Part shown: positions 18,623 to 32,156 of the stretch, piece by piece
How the letters are laid out: each line of letters opens with the position of its first letter
Numbering within the stretch: the first letter of the stretch is position 1
Origin: Lachnospiraceae bacterium
GTDB taxonomy: Bacteria > Bacillota > Clostridia > Lachnospirales > Lachnospiraceae
Assembly (NCBI GenBank): GCA_902363835.1
Contig: CABJBM010000012.1
Location: forward strand, 62,001-126,000
Length of the DNA: 64,000 nucleotides
Direction: 5' to 3'
Notes under the pieces: model-generated
What the model saw: the letters and a program-made list of their open reading frames with translations, nothing else
Told to the model about the DNA's origin: nothing
The model's database searches: none
Position numbers and translations under genes: made by a program

Positions 18623-19507
18623 TCACTCCGTAGGATCTTTCAGCACCTTAAATTCAAACCAGCTGAGCACAGCCAGAATCACAAGCAGGATCATGGACAT
18701 GGCAGAACCGTAACCAAATTTGTAATAGCTGAAAGATGTGCTGTAAATGTAATGGACAATGGTAGTTGTGCTGGAGGAAGGCCCTCCCTTTGTCATGATG
18801 TTAAACTGTTCAAAGGCTAGAACAGAACCAATGACCGATATCACCATAGCCAGCCCTACCTGTGACCGTATAAGCGGAAGTGTGATTCCAAAAAACTGCT
18901 GAATCTTCCCTGCTCCATCAATGGAAGAGGCCTCATAGACCTGTTCATCTACAGACTGAAACGCGGATAAGAGAATCAGCATCGTAAAACCAGCCATCTT
19001 CCATGTGACCATATATACAATAGCCGGAAGCGAAGTGGAAGCAGAACTCATCCAGGAAATATTCTCTTCAATGATTCCCAGAGATACGAGAATATAGTTG
19101 AGAATTCCATAGAGGTCATTGTATATCCAGATCCATACCATGCTGCATGTGGTAAGGGATATGACTACAGGAGCAAAATAAATGGTTCTGAATATCCCCA
19201 CTCCCCGAAATGTGTGATTGACCAAAAGCGCCAGAATAAAAGCCAGAATGAACAGACAGGGTGTAACAAATACAGCATATTTTATTGTAAAAATAAGAGA
19301 ATGGACAAATTTATCATCTAAAAAGGCATTAAGATAATTACTGAAACCAATAAATTTCCGCTCTCCCAGAAGCTGCCAGTTAAAAAACGACATATAGACA
19401 GCTTTTATAAAAGGGTATACAAAAAATACCAGATTTAATGCGATTGCAGGCACTACAAAAATGGTATTATTCAGCTTCTTTTTTGTAATATTCCCTGACT
19501 TTGCCAA
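18623..19507 (-). CDS. ABC sugar transporter permease (MalF type)
   Basis: Membrane partner of the adjacent MalG-type permease in a CUT1 oligosaccharide importer. Hydrophobic segments begin with NTIFVVPAIALNLVFFVYPF; the EAA loop is YEASSIDGAGKIQQFFGITLPL (docking site, read in two overlapping halves). I place the start at TTG 19507: GGGAGG lies 8 nt upstream and gives a 294-residue protein, whereas the longer frame runs back into the solute-binding protein gene without a ribosome site. Expressed with the lipoprotein upstream and glycosidases downstream. Confidence 0.85.
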   Translation of the reverse strand: MAKSGNITKKKLNNTIFVVPAIALNLVFFVYPFIKAVYMSFFNWQLLGERKFIGFSNYLNAFLDDKFVHSLIFTIKYAVFVTPCLFILAFILALLVNHTFRGVGIFRTIYFAPVVISLTTCSMVWIWIYNDLYGILNYILVSLGIIEENISWMSSASTSLPAIVYMVTWKMAGFTMLILLSAFQSVDEQVYEASSIDGAGKIQQFFGITLPLIRSQVGLAMVISVIGSVLAFEQFNIMTKGGPSSSTTTIVHYIYSTSFSYYKFGYGSAMSMILLVILAVLSWFEFKVLKDPTE

Positions 19508-19586
19508 TGCTTTCACCTCCCTGTAGCGAAGGAGAGGATGCAGGAAGGATTTTAAGGAAATCCTTCTGTGCCCCTCCTTCCTTCTG

Positions 19587-20915
19587 TCATTCTGCAAGTA
19601 TCTTGTTAATCTTCTCAACAGCCTTTTTAGAAGCTTCCTCCGGTGTCATCTGGCCGTTTAAGGCAGACTGAACACAATCCAGGAAAGGTGCATACATCTC
19701 ATTATATTTAAGGCTGTATGGTGCATGACCCACTCTTAAGGCTTCCTTCATAACCTGAAATTCCGGTTTATCATTAAAATACTGATTATCAAACAGATCA
19801 GAGCGTGCAGGAAGCATGCCGTACTGAGCCAGTTCTTCCACCTGAATCTCCTCAGACAGGCAGTACTGAATAAAATCCCAGGCTTCATCAGGGTGGCTGC
19901 TGCCTTCTACCATGGCAATGCTGTCTCCTCCCGAGAAGGAAGCAAAATTCTTGCCGTCCGGAGAAGGAATCAGGCAGACACCTACATCAAAATTCACTTC
20001 ATCTGCAGTCAGCATATTCCACACAGCTGCGCTTCCCAGCACTACCATGCCTGCTGTGCCTGTCTTAAAAGCGTCCTGAGACTCAGTCCAGCCATAGCTG
20101 GTAATTCCTGTAGGAGTTACCTTATATGTATTAGCCAGATCACAGATAAACTGAAGTGCACCTACAGCTTCAGGCTGATCCAGCATTGACTTAGAACCGT
20201 CATTTGCCAGTACTTCACCGCCATTGCTCCAGATATAAGGAACATAGGTAAACATCATGGTTCCTGCGTCTGCTGCTCCATATACATAACCATAATGACC
20301 ATCTTTCGTCAATTTCTGCGCATACTCTGTCAGCTCATCCCAGGTCTTAGGTCCCTGCTCCGGATCAAGGCCTGCTTCCTTAAACTGGTCCTTGTTGTAC
20401 AAAAGAACTGACACATCAGGCCCAAAGGGCACTGCGTACTGTTTCCCTTCATATTTTGCCAGATCCAGAAGGCCTCCGCTAAAAGTGTCCTTATATTCCA
20501 GCTTATCAAAACGGTCCGTAATATCTGCCAGAGCTCCTATGGCTGAAAAATAGGGAACAAGAACACAGTCCATAGATACAATATCAGGTGTCTCCCCTGA
20601 GGATATGGCAAGAGCAAACTGATCTGATACATTCTCAGGCTGCATCACTTCAATTTTAATTTTGGGATTCTTCTCCATATACTTTTTAGCTGCCACAGTC
20701 ATCATGTCATAGAAGCTGTCTCTCACCCAGACCTCCAGTTCCACAGCCTCTCCCCCGTCAGACTTTGTTGTCTGCCCCTCTTTTCCTGCTGCTTCTGCCT
20801 GTGTTGTCCCCTGTCCTCCTGCAGTTGTCTGCGAACCGCCACCAGAACTTCTGCACCCCATCAATGAAAATGCAGTCACTGCTGCCAACGCCAAACTTAA
20901 AATTCTTTTTCTCAT
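19587..20915 (-). CDS. ABC transporter sugar-binding lipoprotein
   Basis: 442-residue extracellular solute-binding protein (family 1). The start MRKRIL at 20915 follows GAGGAGGGG and gives a lipoprotein signal with the lipobox FSLMGC; a Gly/Ser/Thr/Gln linker follows, then the binding domain (LEVWVRDSFYDMM, GETPDIVSMDCV, AVPFGPDVSVLLYN, and the DEAWDFIQYCLS hinge helix). It captures the glycan for the two permeases and is the first gene of the operon, so it should be the most highly expressed. The ligand is inferred to be a beta-L-arabinofuranose-containing oligosaccharide from the two GH127 genes. Confidence 0.9.
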   Translation of the reverse strand: MRKRILSLALAAVTAFSLMGCRSSGGGSQTTAGGQGTTQAEAAGKEGQTTKSDGGEAVELEVWVRDSFYDMMTVAAKKYMEKNPKIKIEVMQPENVSDQFALAISSGETPDIVSMDCVLVPYFSAIGALADITDRFDKLEYKDTFSGGLLDLAKYEGKQYAVPFGPDVSVLLYNKDQFKEAGLDPEQGPKTWDELTEYAQKLTKDGHYGYVYGAADAGTMMFTYVPYIWSNGGEVLANDGSKSMLDQPEAVGALQFICDLANTYKVTPTGITSYGWTESQDAFKTGTAGMVVLGSAAVWNMLTADEVNFDVGVCLIPSPDGKNFASFSGGDSIAMVEGSSHPDEAWDFIQYCLSEEIQVEELAQYGMLPARSDLFDNQYFNDKPEFQVMKEALRVGHAPYSLKYNEMYAPFLDCVQSALNGQMTPEEASKKAVEKINKILAE

Positions 20916-21007
20916 TAAAACCCCTCCTCTGTTTTTACCATAATTTATGGTCATTTTTACCATATTAAAATTATATCAAATAGTTTTTCTGTAATAAATA
21001 CACAAAA

Positions 21008-21047
21008 TTAGCGCTTACTTGTAAAATATTAGCGCCAATACTTGTAA
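21008..21047. promoter_or_regulatory. Paired direct repeats in the divergent SBP / AraC promoter region
   Basis: TTAGCGC occurs at 21008 and 21029 (21 bp apart) and ACTTGTAA at 21017 and 21040 (23 bp apart), forming two tandem half sites on one DNA face. This is the usual arrangement of AraC-family operators, between the regulator gene at 21165 and the transporter gene starting at 20915. Confidence 0.6.
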
Positions 21048-21164
21048 TATATTTGCAGAATAAAGAGGTGGTTTAATACTGGATAATGTTATATAATAGC
21101 TGATATAAAGGGCTTCTTTGTATCTTTATATTATAAGAATATTAGCAATCCATGGAGGAGTATT

Positions 21165-22067
21165 ATGGAATATATTACTATAAATATACCGCCTTATCCT
21201 TATTTTATTATTGCAGGCGATGCCCTGTACCGGCCAGGTGACTGCCACAGAAAAAGAACAGCCATCGGCTGTTTTGATGTGCTTTTTGTTGAATATGGGG
21301 AATTGTTTATGAGAGATGGAAAGAACTCCTATCATTTGAAGAAAAATGACATTCTGGTTCTTCATCCTGAAAGAACTCATTATGGATATAAGAATTGCGA
21401 TAGAAAAACATATTTTCACTGGCTGCATTTTGGAACAGGCTGCCCTTATTCCTTTTCCGATACTTTTTCATTCCCTCACAGCCTGAGAATGAAAACTTCT
21501 ATCTACCGCCCAATGTGTGCCCAGCTGGTTTTACCCACTTATCAGACCCTGTCTTCCAAAACCTTTGGAACAGTTCTCTCCCTGATGAAGCAGCTGAAGA
21601 CACAGCATGTGGACAAATATATGCAGAACACCACCAATATGATCGTAGACGCCAACTCCCTGCCCAGCCAGGAAACCTTTCTAAAGCTTCTGTCCAACCT
21701 GACCATGAATCAGAATGACGGCAGCAGCGCCAACCCTACAGCTGCCCTTTGTATGAACTATCTGCAGAATCACTATGAACAAGCTGTAAGGCTTGAGGAG
21801 CTGGCCAAACTGGCCAACTGCCATCCTACCAACATCATACGCTGCTTTAAGAAGGAATACAATACTACACCCGCTCAGGCTTTAATTGAGCTGCGTCTTC
21901 AACATGGAGCCAGCCTTTTGATCTCAACAGGGCTGACTTGCTCGGAAATCGCCTTTAGCAGCGGCTTTTCCTCCCTTTCTTATTTCAGCAAAACCTTTAA
22001 GAAATATTACCATATGACTCCTCAGGAATACAGAACCAGGGAATCAGGAATACCTGTGTCTACCTAA
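21165..22067 (+). CDS. AraC-family regulator of the arabinofuranoside locus
   Basis: 300 residues. The N-terminal half is a cupin sensor (GDALYRPGDCHRKRT, LFMRDGKNSYHLKKNDILVL, HWLHFGTGC) and the C-terminal 100 residues are the double HTH: VRLEELAKLANCHPTNIIRC and SEIAFSSGFSSLSYFSKTF then YHMTPQEYR. Transcribed away from the solute-binding protein gene with about 250 bp between that hold paired direct repeats; by analogy with similar loci it should activate the transporter and GH127 genes in response to the imported sugar. Ends at a bidirectional terminator shared with the atp operon. Confidence 0.85.
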   Translation: MEYITINIPPYPYFIIAGDALYRPGDCHRKRTAIGCFDVLFVEYGELFMRDGKNSYHLKKNDILVLHPERTHYGYKNCDRKTYFHWLHFGTGCPYSFSDTFSFPHSLRMKTSIYRPMCAQLVLPTYQTLSSKTFGTVLSLMKQLKTQHVDKYMQNTTNMIVDANSLPSQETFLKLLSNLTMNQNDGSSANPTAALCMNYLQNHYEQAVRLEELAKLANCHPTNIIRCFKKEYNTTPAQALIELRLQHGASLLISTGLTCSEIAFSSGFSSLSYFSKTFKKYYHMTPQEYRTRESGIPVST

Positions 22068-22069
22068 AG

Positions 22070-22121
22070 AAAAAGGGGGGCTGCAAAACTTAGCTTACGC
22101 TAATTTTGCAACACCCCTTTC
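22070..22121. terminator. Bidirectional terminator between the AraC gene and atpC
   Basis: AAAGGGG...TGCAAAA pairs with TTTTGCA...CCCCTTT around a TTAGC/GCTAA inner stem; T tracts follow on both strands. Convergent genes end on either side. Confidence 0.85.
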
Positions 22122-22122
22122 T

Positions 22123-22521
22123 TTACTTTGTAAGTGAAAGCCTTATGAGGGCCCTTCTCAAAGCTGTTTCTGCTCTTATAAGATCAATCTCTCCGCTTTG
22201 TTCCTTTAAGCGGCGTTCTGCACGGACCCTAGCCTCTTCTGCACGGTTTATATCGATTTCTTCCGGCCATTCCACGACTTCCGCCATAATAACGATTTTT
22301 TCCGGCAAAATCTCAATAAAACCAGACATCAGGGCTGCTTCCTTCACTCCGCCTGCCTCGTGAATTTTAAGAACTCCCGGGGCAACAATTGCGGTCATGG
22401 GGATGTGATTCCGGTATACACCGATCTCCCCTTCCCTGGTAGTAAGCTCCACCATGGAAGCCTCTCCCCCGTAAAACTTTCGTTCTGGAGTGATGATATG
22501 CAGTTTGAATAAATCAGCCAT
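22123..22521 (-). CDS. atpC: F1Fo ATP synthase epsilon subunit
   Basis: 132-residue central-stalk subunit. The N-terminal beta-sandwich has FKLHIITPERKFYGGEA and REGEIGVYRNHIPM; the C-terminal part is the two-helix inhibitory hairpin (AEEARVRAERRLKEQ). It is the last gene of the atp operon, 10 nt after atpD, and ends at the terminator. Confidence 0.95.
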   Translation of the reverse strand: MADLFKLHIITPERKFYGGEASMVELTTREGEIGVYRNHIPMTAIVAPGVLKIHEAGGVKEAALMSGFIEILPEKIVIMAEVVEWPEEIDINRAEEARVRAERRLKEQSGEIDLIRAETALRRALIRLSLTK

Positions 22522-22531
22522 ATTCCACCCC

Positions 22532-24839
<2,308 letters not shown>

Positions 24840-24855
24840 GATTGTTCACCTGCCT

Positions 24856-26379
<1,524 letters not shown>

Positions 26380-26424
26380 CTATTTATATGGAAGTTCGAT
26401 TCGCCTCACCGCTCCTCGAACGGC

Positions 26425-26475
26425 TGATTTACTAAATAAAAGCCAGGCTTACGCTTGCTTTCATTAAGTAAATCA
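26425..26475 (-). other. Intercistronic hairpin between atpH and atpA
   Basis: TGATTTACT at 26425 pairs with AGTAAATCA at 26467 (9 bp), with an inner AAAGC...GCTTT stem. The base of the stem includes the atpH stop codon. No U tract follows, so processing or 3'-end stabilisation is more likely than termination. Confidence 0.55.
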
Positions 26476-27021
26476 TGCCAATTGCAGCTTTAATAAGCTG
26501 CGGCGCAATTCATAAATCTGCGTTTTAATGCTGGAATCCACTACACGGTCTCCGATCCGGATTACCATGCCGCCAATGATAGACGGGTCCACCTGATAAT
26601 CCATTTCAAAATCCACATATTGAGTTAAATCCAGCAGTCTTTCTACAAGCCGGGCCTTCTGCCCCTCATTTAATTCAACAGCGCTGGTCACATGGGCCAC
26701 GCCGATCTTCTTATATTCCTTGACAGCGTTTACGAAGTATTCACAGATTGCCGGAATCTCCTTCTGCCTGCCTTTGTCGACAATGACTGCCAGAAAACCC
26801 ATCAGGTCATTGGATACGCGTCCGTCAAAAATATTCTTAATAATGCCGATTTTGTCTTCCTTTGCAATCTTCGGATTATCAAGAAGCTCTGCCAATGACT
26901 GATTCTCGCGCCAAACCACCTGCAGGCCCTTCACTTCCTCAAACAAAGCATCCACTTCCTGCTTTCTTAAAGCTTCCTCAAACAATGCATCGCCGTATAC
27001 TTTTGATACTAGCTTTGCCAT
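26473..27021 (-). CDS. atpH: F1Fo ATP synthase delta subunit
   Basis: 182-residue peripheral stalk protein (OSCP type). YGDALFEEALRK opens it, and the C-terminal motif VDPSIIGGMVIRIGDRVVDSS marks the family. It overlaps atpF by 13 nt, so translation is coupled to the b subunit that it joins in the stator. Confidence 0.93.
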   Translation of the reverse strand: MAKLVSKVYGDALFEEALRKQEVDALFEEVKGLQVVWRENQSLAELLDNPKIAKEDKIGIIKNIFDGRVSNDLMGFLAVIVDKGRQKEIPAICEYFVNAVKEYKKIGVAHVTSAVELNEGQKARLVERLLDLTQYVDFEMDYQVDPSIIGGMVIRIGDRVVDSSIKTQIYELRRSLLKLQLA

Positions 27022-27524
27022 GTGCTCTCACCCATCTCTTTCAAAGTCTCGTCAATCAGGGCATCCTGCACCGTAGTGTCAATGGAAGCAGCCACGACCT
27101 TGCCGGCCATAACAGAAGCAATGGATATGATCTGTTCCTTCATATCATCAAGCGCTTTCTTTCTCTCCAGTTCCACCTCACGGTTGCCCCGCGTGACAAT
27201 GCGGTTCGCTTCTTCCCTGGCTTCTGCAATAATCTCAGCCTCACGCTGCTTTGCTCTTTTCCTGGCATCCTCTAAGATTGTTTCTGCCTCTTTCTTCACT
27301 TCATGAAGCTTTGCTTCATATTCTTCCTTCATTGCATGCGCAGCTTCCTTATCGTCGGCAGCGTTTTTTAATTCTCCTGCAATCTTCTGTTTTCTCTTTT
27401 CCAGGGCTTCCCGTACCGGATTGAACAGCATATAGGATAACGCAAAAAACAAGATGAATATGTTAATGCCTGTCACAAATGAATCAAACAGCAGCTGTGG
27501 GTCAAATCCCAATAATCGTTCCAA
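27009..27524 (-). CDS. atpF: F1Fo ATP synthase b subunit
   Basis: 171 residues: one N-terminal membrane helix (FVTGINIFILFFALSYMLF) followed by a long charged coiled coil rich in Ala, Glu and Lys with the NPVREALEKRKQKI start. It is the stator stalk connecting subunit a to delta. Placed between atpE and atpH. Confidence 0.93.
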   Translation of the reverse strand: MERLLGFDPQLLFDSFVTGINIFILFFALSYMLFNPVREALEKRKQKIAGELKNAADDKEAAHAMKEEYEAKLHEVKKEAETILEDARKRAKQREAEIIAEAREEANRIVTRGNREVELERKKALDDMKEQIISIASVMAGKVVAASIDTTVQDALIDETLKEMGESTWQS

Positions 27525-27597
27525 GGTTTCGCCTCCTCTCGCTCTTTATTCTTTCCCCATTCTGCAGGCGGGTTTTCGTCTCCCGCCACTCCATGCT

Positions 27598-28592
<995 letters not shown>

Positions 28593-28640
28593 ACGCTTAA
28601 GCCTCCTTTCTTAAGGATATCCCACTCGACCGCAAGGAGA

Positions 28641-29042
28641 TCACTCTTCCTTTGTCCAGCGGACAGCGATCTTATGAATAACAGGCTGAAAAAGTGCTCC
28701 AGCCTTGAGTCCGAGGACTCCAATTACTACTGCGACCGGATTGAACCAATCAGCAAACCGGACAATCACTGCCACCAGTATGACAGCAAGCAGCAGATAG
28801 CGGAAGACTGCACTGACAATACTCCACTTCTGAACAGCCTTTGGATCTTCCGTCTTCATGGAACGTTCAAGTACCATAGCCATGGATAAAAATATGGCCA
28901 GGGCTAATAACATTCCCAAAAGCAATCCTGCAAAAACAGTACGTCTGGGATACATAAAAAGTGCCCCAATCATAGCTGCCACCGTGAAAATTACAATTCC
29001 GGCAGAAACCTCAAGCATAAGATTCTTTGTTTCCTTCCCCAT
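28641..29042 (-). CDS. atpI: ATP synthase subunit I (AtpI/UncI-like)
   Basis: 133 residues with about four hydrophobic helices (AGIVIFTVAAMIGALFMY, VFAGLLLGMLLALAIFLSMA, YLLLAVILVAVIV, AVVIGVLGLKAGALFQPVI). Small membrane protein at the head of many atp operons, thought to help c-ring assembly and, in Na+/Mg2+ settings, ion supply. Assignment is by position, size and topology more than by motif. Confidence 0.75.
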   Translation of the reverse strand: MGKETKNLMLEVSAGIVIFTVAAMIGALFMYPRRTVFAGLLLGMLLALAIFLSMAMVLERSMKTEDPKAVQKWSIVSAVFRYLLLAVILVAVIVRFADWFNPVAVVIGVLGLKAGALFQPVIHKIAVRWTKEE

Positions 29043-29059
29043 GTTACAAGTCCTCCTGT

Positions 29060-29395
29060 CTAAGAAAGTTTCTCATCGTCGTGTCCCTTCACGCGGCTTG
29101 CCTGTTTCGGCTTGAGCACCTTGGGCCTTGCCTCCTCCTGCCGCTCCATGCGCTCCTTCTGATCCTCAGCCTGCTCCTCCCTTTCATTCATGGCGAGAGT
29201 GGTCTTTGCCAGTTTATAGGCATTTAGGCCCCCTGCCATAAATCCCAGAAACAGGAATAATAATGTCAGCTTCGTCCCAGCATACCGGTCAATATAGTAA
29301 CCGGCAAGAATACAGAAAAATACAGGTACCATGACACTGATTCCCAGTTGGGTAACCATCATGAAGCTTCTCATTACGCTCTTTTTATGGCGCAT
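29060..29395 (-). CDS. AtpZ/AtpQ-like ATP synthase operon protein
   Basis: 111 residues: two membrane helices (LGISVMVPVFFCILAGYYID and LTLLFLFLGFMAGGLNAYKL) with the G-Y-x-x-D between, then a highly charged tail (REEQAEDQKERMERQEE). The first helix pair matches AtpZ/AtpQ-type proteins encoded first in Firmicutes atp operons, proposed to bring Mg2+/Ca2+ or assist assembly. First gene of the operon; its ATG is about 40 nt after the promoter. Confidence 0.7.
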   Translation of the reverse strand: MRHKKSVMRSFMMVTQLGISVMVPVFFCILAGYYIDRYAGTKLTLLFLFLGFMAGGLNAYKLAKTTLAMNEREEQAEDQKERMERQEEARPKVLKPKQASRVKGHDDEKLS

Positions 29396-29434
29396 AATTC
29401 CACCTGCTTTCTACATCCTGCACATATAACTGGT

Positions 29435-29463
29435 ATTATACCCGAAAAAATATACTTTGTCTA
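29435..29463 (-). promoter_or_regulatory. Predicted promoter of the atp operon
   Basis: On the minus strand TAGACA, a 17-nt spacer and TATAAT (with GG before it), ending about 40 nt upstream of the first atp gene. Confidence 0.7.
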
Positions 29464-29539
29464 TTATATACGAAAATTTAACTTGACGTGTCAAAACAAT
29501 CCCTGATTTTACACGATTTAAGTAAAAAAACTTTGAAAA

Positions 29540-29582
29540 AAGGTCTGTTTTTCACAAGATGAACCCGTAAAAAACAGACCTT
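29540..29582 (-). terminator. Terminator of the choline microcompartment operon
   Basis: 13-bp stem AAGGTCTGTTTTT / AAAAACAGACCTT followed by a T tract on the minus strand, immediately past the last shell gene and before the atp promoter. Confidence 0.85.
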
Positions 29583-29594
29583 ATTAAATTTTAA

Positions 29595-29879
29595 TTACGC
29601 TTCTTTTGTACCTGGAAGAATTGTTTCAACTTCTGCATGTGGACGAGGAATTACATGCACGGATACCAGTTCTCCTACGCGCTGAGCTGCTGCTGCACCG
29701 GCATCTGTTGCTGCCTTAACGGCTCCCACGTCACCTCTTACCATAACGGTAACAAGGCCACCGCCTACAAACTCCTTGCCGATCAGGGTAACGTTTGCTG
29801 CCTTTACCATAGCATCTGCTGCTTCGATGGATCCAATCAAACCTTTTGTTTCAATCATTCCTAATGCATCGTATTTCAT
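29595..29879 (-). CDS. BMC-A (hexameric) microcompartment shell protein, distal copy
   Basis: 94-residue single BMC domain. [20 protein letters not shown] and [20 protein letters not shown] are the family blocks; the short C-terminus ends [10 protein letters not shown]. It would form flat hexamers tiling the shell facets. It differs from the shell protein at 44496-44786 at only a few core positions, although the DNA differs at many third positions. Last gene of the operon, before the terminator. Confidence 0.95.
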   Translation of the reverse strand: MKYDALGMIETKGLIGSIEAADAMVKAANVTLIGKEFVGGGLVTVMVRGDVGAVKAATDAGAAAAQRVGELVSVHVIPRPHAEVETILPGTKEA

Positions 29880-29921
29880 TTTAAAATCCTCCTGATATAT
29901 AATTAATTTTTAATGGTTCAC

Positions 29922-30557
29922 TTACTTTACAATGGTTACGCTTAAAGATCCGCCAAGACCCATGGCATTTGCTTCTTCCGTATCAAGATGGCATTCCAGG
30001 CTGGATGTATCGGTTACGCGGATTGCCGTATGATGGTAGATACCGCCCCGGATCCCCTCTGTCTGAATACTTACTTCCTGTCCGTCATGAACGCCGAACT
30101 TCAAGGCATCCTGAGGAGTCATATGAATGTGTCTCTGGGCAATGATCAGGCCTTCTTTTGTCTGAACGGAACCTTTTGGCCCTACCAGTGTGATTCCCGG
30201 TGTTCCTGCTAATTCACCGGACATCTTAGGCTTAGAATTTGTTCCAAGCTTAAAACAGTCTGCCGCCAGAACCTCAACCTGAGTCTGTTTTCTGACCGGG
30301 CCTAATATGCGTACCTTTTCAATTGCTCCTTTGGGACCGCATATTGTAACTGTTTCCTTGCATGCATACTGTCCCGGCTGAGATAACTCTTTCATTTTGG
30401 TCAGTTGGTATCCCTGGCCGAAAAGAGTATCCAAGTCTTCCTGGGACAGATGCACATGGCGGTTGGAAACGCCAACTGGTATTCGAAACTCATCTGTTCC
30501 GGATTCCGCTTTCACAGCCTCCATTAAGAGTTTGATTACCGCTTCATACTTATCCAT
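29922..30557 (-). CDS. pduL: PduL-type phosphate acyltransferase
   Basis: Converts acetyl-CoA and phosphate to acetyl-phosphate, recycling CoA within the compartment. 211 residues. The two PduL metal-site repeats are visible: IPVGVSNRHVHLS with the His pair, and IIAQRHIHMTPQDA, plus the later YHHTAIRV. The N-terminal MDKYEAVIKLLMEAVKAE is an amphipathic helix of the encapsulation-peptide kind, separate from the catalytic part. Directly follows the active aldehyde dehydrogenase gene, its metabolic partner. Confidence 0.93.
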   Translation of the reverse strand: MDKYEAVIKLLMEAVKAESGTDEFRIPVGVSNRHVHLSQEDLDTLFGQGYQLTKMKELSQPGQYACKETVTICGPKGAIEKVRILGPVRKQTQVEVLAADCFKLGTNSKPKMSGELAGTPGITLVGPKGSVQTKEGLIIAQRHIHMTPQDALKFGVHDGQEVSIQTEGIRGGIYHHTAIRVTDTSSLECHLDTEEANAMGLGGSLSVTIVK

Positions 30558-30582
30558 TCCTGTTCTCCTTTCCCGGCCCGCT

Positions 30583-32130
30583 TTACTGGCCCTTCATAGC
30601 CAGTACAATTTCCTTTACAAGAGCTGCCAGCTTCTCATTATCATCACAGCTTCCCTGGCCTGGAGCTGCCGGAGCGCTTTCCTTTTTATCAAAGGAAGCA
30701 ACGAAGTCGGCGGGGCTAAAGGAACCGCCCTGGGATTTCTCCTTCCATGTAAAAGTCGGATCATCTGCCGCAATGCTGGAACAATCCTTTATGCCAAAAG
30801 CTACCTTTTTCACATTGAGGAGATGTTTTGGACTCACATTTTCCGAAACAGAGCTTCCGCCGCAGGTTCCGCAGCCCAATGTAAAGGAAATTGGAAGGCC
30901 TGTGCTGATTCCGGTTCCGCCCTGACTTCCCCCTGTGTTAACAAGGATTCTGGAAGCAGGCTTTGCAGCAAACTTAAGAACCATATCCCTGTCCTGGGTA
31001 TGAATGCTCATGGTATGTCCGATTCCGTTCTGTAAAAGGCGGATGCTTAAACCGCAGGCCTCTTCCCAATTCTTTACGGTATAGAAACCAAGTACGGTTG
31101 TCAGTTTTTCGTAGGATAATGGATATCCCTCTCCAACGCCTTCCTGTTTTCCGATGAGGACTTTGGTTCCTTCCGGAATCTGGATTCCTGCTGCCTGGGC
31201 AATCACCTGGGGAGAACGTCCGACAAATTTGGCATTCATGTTATGACCGTTTTTAAATAACATGGCACAAACTTTATCGGTTTCTTCCTTTGTCATAAAG
31301 TAACCGCCCTGGCTTTTTAACTCTGCCACCACTTCTGCGTGATTGCTCTCCTCACAGATAATGGACTGCTCGGAAGCACAGATGGTACCATAGTCAAAGG
31401 TCTTGCTGGCAAGGATTGTTTTTACCGCCTGTTTCACATCTGCTGTCTTTTCTATGTAAGCCGGGGAGTTTCCTGCACCTACGCCGATGGCCGGCTTTCC
31501 TGCGCTGTATGCAGCTTTTACCATACCCGGGCCTCCGGTTGCAATGATAACGGAAACTTCCGGGCACTTCATCAGTTCATTGGTAGATCCCATGGATGGC
31601 ATGGTCACACAGCCGATGATCCCCTCCGGTGCGCCTGCTGCAATTGCAGCGTCACGCATAACCTCTGCAGCCTTGAGAGTGCATTTAGCAGCAGAAGGAT
31701 GGGGGGAAAATACAATTGCGTTTCCTGATTTAATGGCAATCATGGATTTAAAGAATACGGTTGAGGTTGGGTTGGTAGATGGAACGATCCCCATTACAAG
31801 GCCTACCGGCTCTGCCACATCAATGGTCTTATTCACCGTATCCTCCGCAAGAATCCCTCTTGTTTTCATATCCTTTATTTCTTCATATAAAAGAGTGGAT
31901 GCAGCGTGATTCTTATATGCCTTATCAATGGCTTTTCCGAAACCTGTCTCTTGGACAGCCATTTCCGCCAGGCAAAGAGAGTGCTCCTCTCCTGCTTTTG
32001 CCATGCTCTTAAGAATGGTGTCAATTTGTTCTGCCGTATATCCGGCAATTTTTTTTGCGGCTGCTTCCCCGCATCTTGCTAAGTCCCTTGCTTCCTGGAT
32101 GGAACGTAAATCATAATCAAAATTTTCCAT
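30583..32130 (-). CDS. cutF: CoA-acylating acetaldehyde dehydrogenase of the microcompartment
   Basis: Oxidises acetaldehyde from choline cleavage to acetyl-CoA with NAD. 515 residues. The conserved Asn is N120 in VPSTNPTS and the catalytic Cys is C251 in DYGTICASEQ; the nucleotide motif is GAGNSPAYIE. After the catalytic domain there is an Ala/Pro-rich linker (KKESAPAAPGQG) and a terminal helix NEKLAALVKEIVLAMKGQ, the layout of a C-terminal encapsulation peptide. A second, altered copy lies at 41043-42539. The symbol follows the cut-cluster naming and is less certain than the function. Confidence 0.92.
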   Translation of the reverse strand: MENFDYDLRSIQEARDLARCGEAAAKKIAGYTAEQIDTILKSMAKAGEEHSLCLAEMAVQETGFGKAIDKAYKNHAASTLLYEEIKDMKTRGILAEDTVNKTIDVAEPVGLVMGIVPSTNPTSTVFFKSMIAIKSGNAIVFSPHPSAAKCTLKAAEVMRDAAIAAGAPEGIIGCVTMPSMGSTNELMKCPEVSVIIATGGPGMVKAAYSAGKPAIGVGAGNSPAYIEKTADVKQAVKTILASKTFDYGTICASEQSIICEESNHAEVVAELKSQGGYFMTKEETDKVCAMLFKNGHNMNAKFVGRSPQVIAQAAGIQIPEGTKVLIGKQEGVGEGYPLSYEKLTTVLGFYTVKNWEEACGLSIRLLQNGIGHTMSIHTQDRDMVLKFAAKPASRILVNTGGSQGGTGISTGLPISFTLGCGTCGGSSVSENVSPKHLLNVKKVAFGIKDCSSIAADDPTFTWKEKSQGGSFSPADFVASFDKKESAPAAPGQGSCDDNEKLAALVKEIVLAMKGQ

Positions 32131-32156
32131 GTGACCGTTATTCCTTTCTAAAAATA

